Assembly (NCBI GenBank): GCA_963169055.1
Contig: CAUJFU010000391.1
Coordinates: 1-8,186, forward strand
DNA: 8,186 nucleotides
From: Myxococcota bacterium
Lineage (GTDB): Bacteria > Myxococcota_C > UBA6777
Direction: 5' to 3'
In this document: one piece after another, positions 1 through 5,696 of the stretch
Layout of the letters: every line of letters starts with the position of its first letter
Position numbering within the stretch: the stretch's first letter is position 1
Made by a program: the position numbers and the translations under genes
Notes under the pieces: generated by a model
Database searches by the model: none
Told to the model about the DNA's origin: nothing
The model's input: only the letters and a program-made list of their open reading frames with translations

Positions 1-1397
1 GCGGGAGGAATTGGCGGAACAGAAGCCGGTGCGGGCGGAGCAGAGCGAACGGAAGCGGCAGGCGCAGCAGGACGCGGAGGAAGGTTTGTCGAGGCAACGG
101 GGCGTGAGGTCGTGGGCACAGGAGCAGGGGCGGATGGAACGGGGGAAACAGACGGCGAGAGCGGAGTATGGGGAGGACGTTGCGGCGCTGGCTTGTTTGC
201 GGAAGGCGAAACAAGGGGGGTGCTGTAGGTTGTTTTCGGTGCAGCGGGCCGAGCGGCGGGAGTGGTTGCCACATGCGGAGGAGTAGAGGAAGAGACCGGA
301 TGAGATGGGGCGGTGGAAGAAACACGCGCAGGAGAGGGACGAGCGGCAGGAGAACTTGCAGAATTTTCGTTACCCGTCGAGGCAGGTCGTGTTGTCGAGG
401 TGCTTGGGACATTGGGTGGGCGCAAGGTCGAGGCTTGTTGATAAGTACTCGGCCTTGGGATCGAAGGTTTGGCAACAGGCGGCGGTGTGGCGGAGTGAGG
501 CGGAGAAGTGGGCGTGTAGCTTGGAGCAGGGGGGTAGTTTGGATCGGAGGATAGAGGGGGTTCCGCAAACATCGGATGGGCTGAAAAATCGGGAGAAGCG
601 ATATCATCGAAAGATAGGCTTTTTGTGCGAATCAACTCTTTTGCACCCACCTCGAAGAAGCCACAAACAAAAAAGATCGAAAGCAAAACCAAGGCAGGAA
701 GAGGCTCGAGATAGCCCGTTTGAAGGAAGTGTGTGATATCTGTCCAATCGTAAAGCAAAGCGATCGCGTTGATCTGATCTTCGTCAAGCGGCATCTCTTC
801 GAGGGGTGTAGGGAATTGGGTTTCTTCTTTGAGACGGAAGGCTTGTGGTTCCGCCTCGCGTAAAACCTCTCGCAAGGCTTGCGTATCGTTGAGTTGCCTT
901 AATCCATGTCCGATCAGCGAGTAAAGATTGAGCTTGCCGGGAGGGACGTCTTGGATGGAAACGCGTGCTTGGCTGCGGAAGACAAAGCGCGCTTGGCGAA
1001 GCGTGAAGATGCGGATGAGCTTGCGTTGGAGTTGTAGCTGTAAGGCTTGTTGCAGATCGGCATCGTGAAGAACACCCATCGCCTTCAAGACCTGCCCTTG
1101 AAGTGTCTTTTGTTGTGCCATTTCTTGCAAGGAAGCCATACAGGTGGCTTCATCGATCTTTCCAGATTCAACAAGCAACCAGCCGAGATAATGCTCCCCG
1201 GGGCCGCCGCGCACGCCGACAGGTTGGCCGTCTTTGAAAAAAAGCCATTGCGGTTTGGTTTCGGGGGAGGTCAAACTGAGTTCGCCGGAGTACGTTTCTC
1301 TGGCGATCCAAAGTAGAAGCTTTCCGAAAGAAAGATCCTGAAAATTTCCGCTAAATTGTACGCCGCCGTCAGGCGCAAAGTCGAACTGTAATGCCAT
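1..1397 (-). CDS. DUF4388 (PatA N-terminal-like) domain protein, 3' end cut by the window edge
   Basis: The minus frame is open from ATG at 1397 to the left edge (465 codons, no stop). Residues about 11-80 match the DUF4388 pattern: a short strand region with SGNFQDLSFGKLLLWIAR, then a SGELSL turn, a WLFFKDGQPVGVRG strand pair and YLGWLLVESGKI. Residues 80-145 continue with two helical repeats ending in RFVFRSQ, and 200-250 with a further helical unit. Residues about 280-465 are a Pro/Ala/Ser/Thr-rich, probably disordered linker, so a further C-terminal domain probably lies outside the window. DUF4388 proteins are usually regulatory or scaffold proteins of gliding, polarity or signalling systems; the exact role here is unknown. 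AGGGA nine bases upstream of ATG supports the start. The gene is divergent from the PP2C gene. The coding frame is near certain; the domain name rests on pattern recognition. Confidence 0.82.
   Translation of the reverse strand, partial: MALQFDFAPDGGVQFSGNFQDLSFGKLLLWIARETYSGELSLTSPETKPQWLFFKDGQPVGVRGGPGEHYLGWLLVESGKIDEATCMASLQEMAQQKTLQGQVLKAMGVLHDADLQQALQLQLQRKLIRIFTLRQARFVFRSQARVSIQDVPPGKLNLYSLIGHGLRQLNDTQALREVLREAEPQAFRLKEETQFPTPLEEMPLDEDQINAIALLYDWTDITHFLQTGYLEPLPALVLLSIFFVCGFFEVGAKELIRTKSLSFDDIASPDFSAHPMFAEPPLSSDPNYPPAPSYTPTSPPHSATPPPVAKPSIPRPSTYQQASTLRPPNVPSTSTTRPASTGNENSASSPAARPSPARVSSTAPSHPVSSSTPPHVATTPAARPAAPKTTYSTPLVSPSANKPAPQRPPHTPLSPSVSPVPSAPAPVPTTSRPVASTNLPPRPAAPAASVRSAPPAPASVPPIPP
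3..560 (-). other. Pro/Ala/Ser/Thr-rich low-complexity linker of the DUF4388-type protein
   Basis: Residues about 280-465 consist almost wholly of Pro, Ala, Ser, Thr and Val with scattered Arg, with no regular repeat unit and few large hydrophobic residues. This indicates an extended or disordered linker rich in possible Ser/Thr phosphorylation sites. It also makes the plus strand here G-rich and poor in stop codons, which creates long spurious plus-strand frames. Confidence 0.8.
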
Positions 1398-1406
1398 CTT
1401 TCGCTA

Positions 1407-1411
1407 TCCCT
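1407..1411 (-). promoter_or_regulatory. Ribosome binding site of the DUF4388-type gene
   Basis: AGGGA on the minus strand lies nine bases before the ATG at 1397. It is modest in strength but within the spacing seen for other genes in this window (9-10 bases for three of them). Confidence 0.5.
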
Positions 1412-1441
1412 GTTTTTTGGGCTTGTACGAAGAACGTCCTC

Positions 1442-1471
1442 AGGATACACAAAAAGCAGGTTTCGCTGCAA
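1442..1471 (-). promoter_or_regulatory. Weak candidate promoter for the DUF4388-type gene
   Basis: On the minus strand TTGCAG (1471-1466) is followed, 18 bases later, by TATCCT (1447-1442). Each box keeps only three or four consensus positions, so this is only the best sigma70-like match in the spacer. A start near 1435 would give a leader of roughly 40 bases. Confidence 0.22.
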
Positions 1472-1493
1472 GCGATCGTATCCAAGGTGTTGT

Positions 1494-1503
1494 CTTCGCG
1501 AAG
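1494..1503. repeat. 10-bp perfect palindrome in the divergent spacer
   Basis: CTTCGCGAAG is a perfect palindrome between the two divergent genes. A near copy, CTTTGCGAAG (one mismatch), occurs at 1613-1622, overlapping the start of the PP2C ribosome binding site. The spacer also contains the 8-bp palindrome TTGTACAA (1524-1531). These could be operator half-sites, but short palindromes arise easily by chance. Confidence 0.3.
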
Positions 1504-1553
1504 GAGCTGTGTCATCAAAACCCTTGTACAACAAGCTACACACGATGATACGC

Positions 1554-1581
1554 TTGAGTTCGTGGAGAGCAAGCGTATAAT
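1554..1581 (+). promoter_or_regulatory. Sigma70-type promoter of the PP2C phosphatase gene
   Basis: TTGAGT (1554-1559; four of six -35 consensus bases) is followed after a 16-base spacer by a perfect TATAAT -10 box (1576-1581). The predicted transcription start is near 1588, giving a leader of about 45 bases that contains the ribosome binding site. This is the clearest promoter in the window and suggests housekeeping expression of the phosphatase. Confidence 0.72.
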
Positions 1582-1620
1582 AGAGCCATTTGAAGCCGAT
1601 CTGAGAGGTCTTCTTTGCGA

Positions 1621-1626
1621 AGGGAG
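1621..1626 (+). promoter_or_regulatory. Ribosome binding site that decides the PP2C start
   Basis: AGGGAG lies six bases before the ATG at 1633. An in-frame TTG at 1615 would extend the protein by six residues, but it lies upstream of this site and has no good site of its own, so ATG 1633 is preferred. Confidence 0.75.
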
Positions 1627-1632
1627 CATTGC

Positions 1633-2409
1633 ATGCCCTTGAAACTCGAAGTTGTAGGCCGCACCGATGTAGGGCGGAAGCGTGGACACAACGAAGATGC
1701 TTTGTCGTTGGATCATGAAAATAGGCTTTACATCGTCGCAGACGGTATGGGGGGCCATGCCTCCGGTGAGGTTGCCAGCGGGATGGCGGTTGAGACGCTG
1801 ACGCAGTTTTTCAAAGAAACGCGAGACGATCAAGACAAGACTTGGCCGTACAAAATGGACAAGACGCTCTCTTATGAAGAGAATCGCTTGAGCAACGGGG
1901 TGAAACTCGCCAACAAGCAAATCTTTCGGCGTGCTCAAGCCGATCTGCGACTCAAGGGGATGGGAACAACGGTGGTTTCGCTGTTTTGTACGGATCGCTA
2001 TGCATACATTGGCCATGTCGGGGACAGCCGCGTGTACCGCATCCGAGACAAAAAGCTAAAGCAGATCACAGAAGATCACTCGCTGTTGAACGACTACATG
2101 AAGATCAAAAAGTTGACTCAATCGGAGATCGACAATTTTCCACACAAAAACGTGATCGTTCGGGCCTTGGGAATGAAAGAACTCGTGCAAGTCGATATCT
2201 GCCGAGAAGAGCTTCAAAAAGGGGATATCTATTTGTTGTGTTCGGATGGTTTATCTGGATTGGTCGAAGATCAGGAGATGTGTAAGATCGTCGTCGAGCA
2301 CGAGGCCGATCTATCCGAAGCAGCGAAGATATTGATCGAAACAGCAAACAAAAATGGCGGAAACGACAATATCACAGTCGTATTGGCGCGTGTAGAGTCG
2401 GCGTCTTAG
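1633..2409 (+). CDS. PP2C-family protein serine/threonine phosphatase
   Basis: This 258-residue cytoplasmic enzyme should remove phosphate from Ser/Thr residues using two divalent metal ions, typically opposing Hanks-type kinases. All the PP2C motifs are present in order: DVGRKRGHNEDA (12-23, phosphate-binding Arg and metal Asp), VADGMGGHASGE (35-46, Asp37 and Gly38 metal ligands), GMGTTVV (109-115), HVGDSRVYRI (128-137), TEDHSLL (146-152), VRALG (176-180), LLCSDGLSGLV (201-211, metal Asp205) and GGNDNITVV (242-250, metal Asp245). No membrane segment or sensor domain is present; the whole protein is one catalytic domain of normal length for bacterial stand-alone members. The stretch around WPYK (71-74) and EENRL (82-86), before the AN..IF helix, resembles myxobacterial-type members. 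No kinase lies in the window, so the partner is unknown. The gene has its own promoter and is divergent from the DUF4388-type gene. Confidence 0.95.
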   Translation: MPLKLEVVGRTDVGRKRGHNEDALSLDHENRLYIVADGMGGHASGEVASGMAVETLTQFFKETRDDQDKTWPYKMDKTLSYEENRLSNGVKLANKQIFRRAQADLRLKGMGTTVVSLFCTDRYAYIGHVGDSRVYRIRDKKLKQITEDHSLLNDYMKIKKLTQSEIDNFPHKNVIVRALGMKELVQVDICREELQKGDIYLLCSDGLSGLVEDQEMCKIVVEHEADLSEAAKILIETANKNGGNDNITVVLARVESAS

Positions 2410-2467
2410 GGGCTTCTTGGAGAGATACACAACACAAAATAAACTGAACATCGGTATTTACGGTCGT
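2410..2467. other. Short convergent spacer without a visible terminator
   Basis: These 58 bases separate the stop codons of the PP2C and nucleotidyltransferase genes. I see no GC-rich hairpin followed by a T-run on either strand, so termination here may be factor-dependent. Confidence 0.6.
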
Positions 2468-3475
2468 TTATGGGGTGGGATGAAGGGGTTTCGGAGCACG
2501 AAGCGCGTCAGAAGGCAAGGAAAGAAATTGATCGAGATATGCGATACCATCGAGATAACGCGCATGAGGCGGGATGCGCGCATGGGGCCAAACCACGACG
2601 CGTTCGAGGTGGCAATGCGAACCGATAGAAGCCTGTTCTCCGATCAAGGCGTATCCGCCTGTAAGCGTTTTGAGATCGGCTTGGTGGTGGGCAGAAAGCC
2701 AAAACGGTCCTTGTGTGCCTTGATGGATCAGCGCATCCGTTGGGTGAGGAAATCGCGGATCCACGAGCGCATCAAGGTTGGCTTGGAGATAATGAAAGGG
2801 AGTGCCGATATCCGCCCATACGCTGTGATCGTCGAGGTGGCCTTGGATGTGCGCGCCTTGCTCTAGCAACCCCCGCACGCCAGAACGCAGGATACAACTA
2901 TACCCTTGAGCGGGAAGATGCGAAAACACGGATGGGGTGAGGATCGAAAGCCCAGTAAACATCTGTTTTTGCAAGGGATGCACCGTTTCCATGTCAGGGA
3001 CGCGCCACACCCGCAATGCCTCGTTTGTCCCGATCCACCCCATGGCGGGATCGCCGGGGTGCGAGCGAAGTGCGAGTGTGACTGCCGCGTGCGCTTCGAC
3101 ATGGGCTTTGGCAAGCGCGTGGAGATCAAGGTTGTGCAAGATGTCGCCATTCAGCAACAAAAAAGCGTCTTCTTGTTCAAAGAAGGCACGCACCTGAGCC
3201 AGCCCCCCCCCTGTACCCAAGATATCGGGCGACTCGTGGGAATAGTGAAGTTGAAGGCCCCACGCTGCGCCGTCCCCAAGAGTTTGCGGGATACGTTCTG
3301 CGAGGTGATGGGTGTTGATCATCACTTCTTGGATACCGAGCTGGGCGAGTTGATCGAGATGATGTGCGATCATGGATCGCAAGCCGACAGGAACCAACGG
3401 CTTGGGCAGGTGGTATGTCAACGGGCGCAAGCGCGTCCCAAGACCAGCGGCGAGGATCATGGCTTTACGGATCAC
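2468..3475 (-). CDS. Sugar-1-phosphate nucleotidyltransferase (MurU / mannose-1-phosphate guanylyltransferase type)
   Basis: This enzyme would couple a sugar 1-phosphate to a nucleotide (releasing pyrophosphate) to make an activated sugar for cell-wall recycling or surface polysaccharide. The 335-residue product opens with the signature MILAAGLGTRLRPLT (6-20) and PKPLVPV (24-30). It continues with LGTGGGL (86-92, nucleotide-binding loop), NGD (109-111, metal-binding Asp111), FTGLSILTP (173-181) and WADIGTP (220-226). Residues about 250-320 carry a short left-handed beta-helix-like tail (GEQASIGSHCHLERVVVW), as in many mannose-1-phosphate guanylyltransferase-like proteins. The GTG start at 3475 is chosen because AAGGAG sits six bases upstream; the frame could extend to TTG at 3517 but without that support. 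No kinase partner such as AmgK is adjacent, so the sugar and nucleotide (UDP-MurNAc, GDP-mannose or other) cannot be fixed. Three consecutive GGG codons give an unusual nine-G tract. Confidence 0.9.
   Translation of the reverse strand: MIRKAMILAAGLGTRLRPLTYHLPKPLVPVGLRSMIAHHLDQLAQLGIQEVMINTHHLAERIPQTLGDGAAWGLQLHYSHESPDILGTGGGLAQVRAFFEQEDAFLLLNGDILHNLDLHALAKAHVEAHAAVTLALRSHPGDPAMGWIGTNEALRVWRVPDMETVHPLQKQMFTGLSILTPSVFSHLPAQGYSCILRSGVRGLLEQGAHIQGHLDDHSVWADIGTPFHYLQANLDALVDPRFPHPTDALIHQGTQGPFWLSAHHQADLKTLTGGYALIGEQASIGSHCHLERVVVWPHARIPPHARYLDGIAYLDQFLSLPSDALRAPKPLHPTP
3203..3211 (-). repeat. Nine-G homopolymer inside the nucleotidyltransferase active-site loop
   Basis: The plus strand has nine C in a row, read on the coding strand as GGG GGG GGG for Gly89-Gly91 of the LGTGGG loop. 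Gain of one G gives a TGA after about nine further codons, and loss of one gives a TGA around residue 108, just before the NGD metal site. It is the longest G/C homopolymer in the window. Confidence 0.85.
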
Positions 3476-3481
3476 GGGATT

Positions 3482-3487
3482 CTCCTT
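3482..3487 (-). promoter_or_regulatory. Ribosome binding site that decides the GTG start of the nucleotidyltransferase
   Basis: AAGGAG on the minus strand is six bases before GTG 3475. This near-consensus site selects GTG over the upstream in-frame TTG at 3517 and over the ATG that encodes Met6. Confidence 0.8.
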
Positions 3488-3727
3488 TTGGGTGCCTTGT
3501 CGAAAACAGCGTCGCAAGTGTAGTCTTATTTTGGCGCGTTCTTTTGTTGCGGTCGATTTTTTCGCTGTAGAGGTGCAACAAGCAGATCACACTTGCACGA
3601 TGCTTCGTTTGCGGCCTTTGGTGACCGTTGCAGCGCAAGGCGTTGCGTCCATGACTTTGTGCTGGTGCAGTTGCGGTACAGAACAAAAGATATTTTCTCG
3701 AAATTGTGCCGACTTTTTCTGTTTTGA

Positions 3728-3744
3728 TACCCAATACTTGGGTA
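3728..3744. promoter_or_regulatory. Perfect inverted repeat, possible operator upstream of the sigma factor gene
   Basis: TACCCAA-TAC-TTGGGTA has two perfect seven-base arms around a three-base centre, the size of a dimeric regulator site. Its right arm overlaps TAAAAT (3743-3748), a five-of-six match to a -10 box, but no good -35 lies at normal spacing. A protein bound here could block transcription toward the sigma gene, about 110 bases downstream. The role is inferred. Confidence 0.4.
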
Positions 3745-3838
3745 AAATGCTTTCTCTGCTGGGATCGTCAAGTCTGTTCTCGATTCGAAACTGGACGGAG
3801 TTTCGGATGGCGTAGTGATGTCTTCTGTTGTTTGTGCG

Positions 3839-3843
3839 AGGAG
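3839..3843 (+). promoter_or_regulatory. Ribosome binding site used to choose the sigma factor start
   Basis: AGGAG lies ten bases before ATG 3854. The same motif and spacing precede ccmF, which supports this choice over ATG 3818 or GTG 3815. Those have only the weak GGATGG at 3805-3810. Confidence 0.5.
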
Positions 3844-3853
3844 CGAGTTGTCT

Positions 3854-4699
3854 ATGCCCATCAACAAAAAGGAAACGGTGTCGGCGTATCAAGCGAACAC
3901 CCAACCCATGATCGAAGATCGCGGAGACGGGTCGCATGAAGAGGTCGAGATGTGGCAAGACCCTCTCGTCGGTGGAACGCTTGATAAGAGCGGACGAAAC
4001 GAAGCGGTGATTCGTTATATGCCTTTGATTCGGCGGGTCATCAGCCGTTTGAATTACCGTTTTCCGCCGTTGATGGAGGAAGGCGATATGATCGCGCTTG
4101 GGGTGGTGGGGTTGATCGATGCGTTGGAACGGTACGAGCCGGGTGCGCTGGCTTTTACCCAATACGCAGAGATCCGCATACGCGGGGCGATCTTGGATGA
4201 GTTGCGCCGAGCGGATGTGTTATCGCGAGGGCTGCGCCGAAAATCGCGGATATTCCAGCGTATTGAGTCGCATCTGCGCAACCGTTTGGGGCGTCATCCA
4301 ACAAACGAAGAGATCGCCGCATCGATGGAGTGTTCTGTTGCGGAAGTGGAAGAAATGCGCGAACAGTTTCAACCCGTTGTGTTTACGGAGATGGAAGCTT
4401 TGGACTTTGCCACGGAGCGCCCGAGTACAACGGGGACATTTTCTTCTCGCAGCCGCCAAGATCCCCAAGGATACGTCCAACAGCGCGAGATCAAAAAGAA
4501 AGTGATGGAAGCGTTGGAACAGCTCACGGAGCGGCAGCGTATGATCTTGTACTTGTATTATTTCGAGGAGTTGACGCTGCGCGAGATCGGCGAGATGTTC
4601 CAACTGAGCGAGTCACGGATCTGCCAGATCCATCAAAAAGCCTGTGGCGCGTTAGAACAGCTTTTGCCGTTTGATTTGACTGTACTCTCCGAGCATTAG
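3854..4699 (+). CDS. FliA/WhiG-type (sigma-28 family) RNA polymerase sigma factor
   Basis: The 281-residue product would direct RNA polymerase to an alternative promoter class. Region 2 spans about 51-130: YMPLIRRVISRL, GDMIALGVVGLIDALERYEP, then FTQYAEIRIRGAILDELRRAD and a RGLRRKSR basic run. The RIRGAILDELR stretch is characteristic of FliA and WhiG rather than of RpoD or ECF factors. Region 3 follows at about 131-185 (LGRHPTNEEIAA). A polar linker (about 186-212) leads to region 4 at 213-268, with the helix-turn-helix LTLREIGEMFQLSESRICQIH. The first about 45 residues are a polar extension that I do not recognise. No flagellar gene or anti-sigma factor (FlgM) is in the window, so a flagellar role is not shown. 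The start is uncertain: ATG 3854 is preferred, and ATG 3818 would add 12 residues. The gene converges with proC. Confidence 0.93.
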   Translation: MPINKKETVSAYQANTQPMIEDRGDGSHEEVEMWQDPLVGGTLDKSGRNEAVIRYMPLIRRVISRLNYRFPPLMEEGDMIALGVVGLIDALERYEPGALAFTQYAEIRIRGAILDELRRADVLSRGLRRKSRIFQRIESHLRNRLGRHPTNEEIAASMECSVAEVEEMREQFQPVVFTEMEALDFATERPSTTGTFSSRSRQDPQGYVQQREIKKKVMEALEQLTERQRMILYLYYFEELTLREIGEMFQLSESRICQIHQKACGALEQLLPFDLTVLSEH

Positions 4700-4828
4700 A
4701 GCCTGTTCGGATATCTCTTTGGCTTGGCTCGGATCTGCGGTGTGTCGTTTGCGGTTGGGTGTGGGGCTGGAAGCACGCAGGGGAGAGATGGGTTTGACGG
4801 CGTGGAAACACTTTGAGGAGGTGCTGGG
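4700..4828. other. Convergent spacer between the sigma factor gene and proC
   Basis: No strong intrinsic terminator is visible for either gene; the best pairing is GAGCC (4699-4703) with GGCTC (4726-4730) across a 22-base loop, without a T-run. The spacer carries one copy of the 33-bp direct repeat. It also has a 17-base stretch (4724-4740) that matches 14 of 17 bases within proC at 4856-4872, hinting at more extensive old duplication. Confidence 0.5.
4764..4796. repeat. 33-bp direct repeat, copy A (intergenic)
   Basis: This copy matches copy B (4826-4858) at 29 of 33 bases in the same orientation, with a 62-base offset. On the minus strand it reads QTHLSPACFQP where copy B reads QTHLSPARS and then stop, so CAG stands in place of the TAG stop codon. 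It looks like a decayed duplicate of the proC 3' end, or a member of an intergenic repeat family. Confidence 0.75.
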
Positions 4829-4858
4829 CTAGGAGCGCGCAGGGGACAGATGGGTTTG
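4826..4858. repeat. 33-bp direct repeat, copy B (proC 3' end and stop codon)
   Basis: This copy includes the proC stop codon (4831-4829) and encodes the last nine residues, QTHLSPARS. These lie beyond the conserved end of the ProC fold (the AARKRSAEL stretch), so the repeat supplies a non-conserved C-terminal tail. It differs from copy A at four positions. Confidence 0.75.
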
Positions 4859-5662
4859 GCTGAGTTCTGCGGAGCGTTTTCGTGCAGCGTGAACACCGCG
4901 ATAAAAGAGTTCGCGAAAGCCTTCTTGTTCAAAGACCGCCATCGCGGCTGCGGTGGTGCCGTTGGGGGAGGTGACTTGTTGGCGGAGGGTTGCGGGAGAG
5001 AGTTCGCTTTGTGCGATCATCTTGGCCCCTCCGAGGATGGTTTGGGTCGCAAGATAGGAGGCGACTTCACGGGGGAGTCCTTCGCGTGCGCCTGCTTCGG
5101 TGAGAACTTCGGCGAGCAAGAAGACGTACGCAGGCCCAGTGCCGGAAAGCGCTGTCACAGCGTCCATTTGGTCTTCTGAGACTTCGACAGAGATTCCAAC
5201 CGCAGAGCAGATCAGGCTACAGACGACACCGTGCGGCCAAGAAGCATGCGCTCCAAGGCAATACGCAGAAGCACCCGCACCGATCATCGCGGGAAGGTTG
5301 GGCATCACACGGATTACGGGAACGGCGGGAGGAAGGGCAGATTCGATGCGTGCAGTGGGAATGCCTGCTGCGATCGAGATCAGTAGTGTGTCTTTGCTGG
5401 TGGTGTCTGCGATCTCTTCGAGTAGCTGGGGCATATCTTGTGGTTTAATCGCGAGGATCAAGATATCGGCAGCTTGGGCGACTTCGCGATTGGAACCTGT
5501 CTGCACATGGTAAGTATCAGTAAGTGCGCGCAATTTTTCACTGCTGCGATCTGCGATCCAGACATGGGCATCTTGTACGACTTTGGCTTGTAGGAGACCT
5601 TCGATCATGGCGCTCCCCATATTGCCAACGCCGATACATCCGATGTGTTTGCCTTTTAACAT
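4829..5662 (-). CDS. proC: Pyrroline-5-carboxylate reductase
   Basis: ProC catalyses the last step of proline synthesis, the NAD(P)H-dependent reduction of 1-pyrroline-5-carboxylate to L-proline in the cytoplasm. The 277-residue product is of usual length. The Rossmann dinucleotide loop is GCIGVGNMGSAM (8-19). AIKPQ (71-75), SIAAGIP (96-102) and IRVMPNLPAMIGAGASAYC (117-135) follow. The substrate-binding and dimerisation domain has TALSGTGPAYVF (170-181) and the helical TSPNGTTAAAM (231-241), ending with the conserved AARKRSAEL. The ATG at 5662 has AAGGA ten bases upstream. The gene starts 34 bases after the ccmF stop on the same strand, so it is probably cotranscribed with ccmF; the two functions are unrelated. 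The last nine residues derive from a 33-bp direct repeat. Identification is very secure. Confidence 0.97.
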   Translation of the reverse strand: MLKGKHIGCIGVGNMGSAMIEGLLQAKVVQDAHVWIADRSSEKLRALTDTYHVQTGSNREVAQAADILILAIKPQDMPQLLEEIADTTSKDTLLISIAAGIPTARIESALPPAVPVIRVMPNLPAMIGAGASAYCLGAHASWPHGVVCSLICSAVGISVEVSEDQMDAVTALSGTGPAYVFLLAEVLTEAGAREGLPREVASYLATQTILGGAKMIAQSELSPATLRQQVTSPNGTTAAAMAVFEQEGFRELFYRGVHAARKRSAELSQTHLSPARS

Positions 5663-5696
5663 CTGTCTTTGGTCCTTGTGATCGTTGAGAGGTTCT

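Larger units (their letters stand above)
3476..3853. other. 378-base divergent intergenic region with inverted repeats
   Basis: This spacer separates the divergent nucleotidyltransferase and sigma factor genes. The frames crossing it show no recognisable family and no continuous coding character. It contains two notable inverted repeats: GTGCAA-N14-TTGCAC at 3573-3598, and a seven-base-arm repeat at 3728-3744. A TACACT box on the minus strand (3522-3517) could be a -10 for the nucleotidyltransferase but has no matching -35. The length allows separate promoters for both genes, or a small RNA, but I cannot support one. Confidence 0.55.

Noticed and set aside
528-560. G-runs on the plus strand as a G-quadruplex
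   Set aside because: The runs are uneven and follow from CCC and CCT proline codons on the coding strand; nothing indicates a separate function.
648-710. Hydrophobic stretch in the DUF4388-type protein (about residues 230-250) as a membrane anchor
   Set aside because: It is short, interrupted by Cys, Gly and Glu, and matches the hydrophobic helix ending of the repeated helical units in this family, so a buried helix is likelier.
11-736. Three overlapping plus-strand frames of 91-143 codons
   Set aside because: They are antisense to the DUF4388-type gene. Its Pro/Ser/Thr-rich codons leave the plus strand G-rich and poor in stops; the products are Arg/Gly-rich with no family resemblance.
760-767. 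GCGATCGC octamer, the HIP1 repeat of cyanobacteria
   Set aside because: I noticed only one copy in the window, so there is no sign of the over-representation that defines HIP1.
1369-2016. 215-codon minus-strand frame antisense to the PP2C gene
   Set aside because: It overlaps a fully motif-supported PP2C gene and the divergent spacer, and its product shows no recognisable domain.
2906-3523. 205-codon plus-strand frame opposite the nucleotidyltransferase
   Set aside because: It is antisense to a gene with complete active-site motifs, and its product is His/Cys-scattered with no fold signature.
3526-4162. Minus-strand frames of 113 and 191 codons in and beyond the 3476-3853 spacer
   Set aside because: They run antisense into the sigma factor gene, lack ribosome binding sites and show no family pattern; the spacer looks regulatory.
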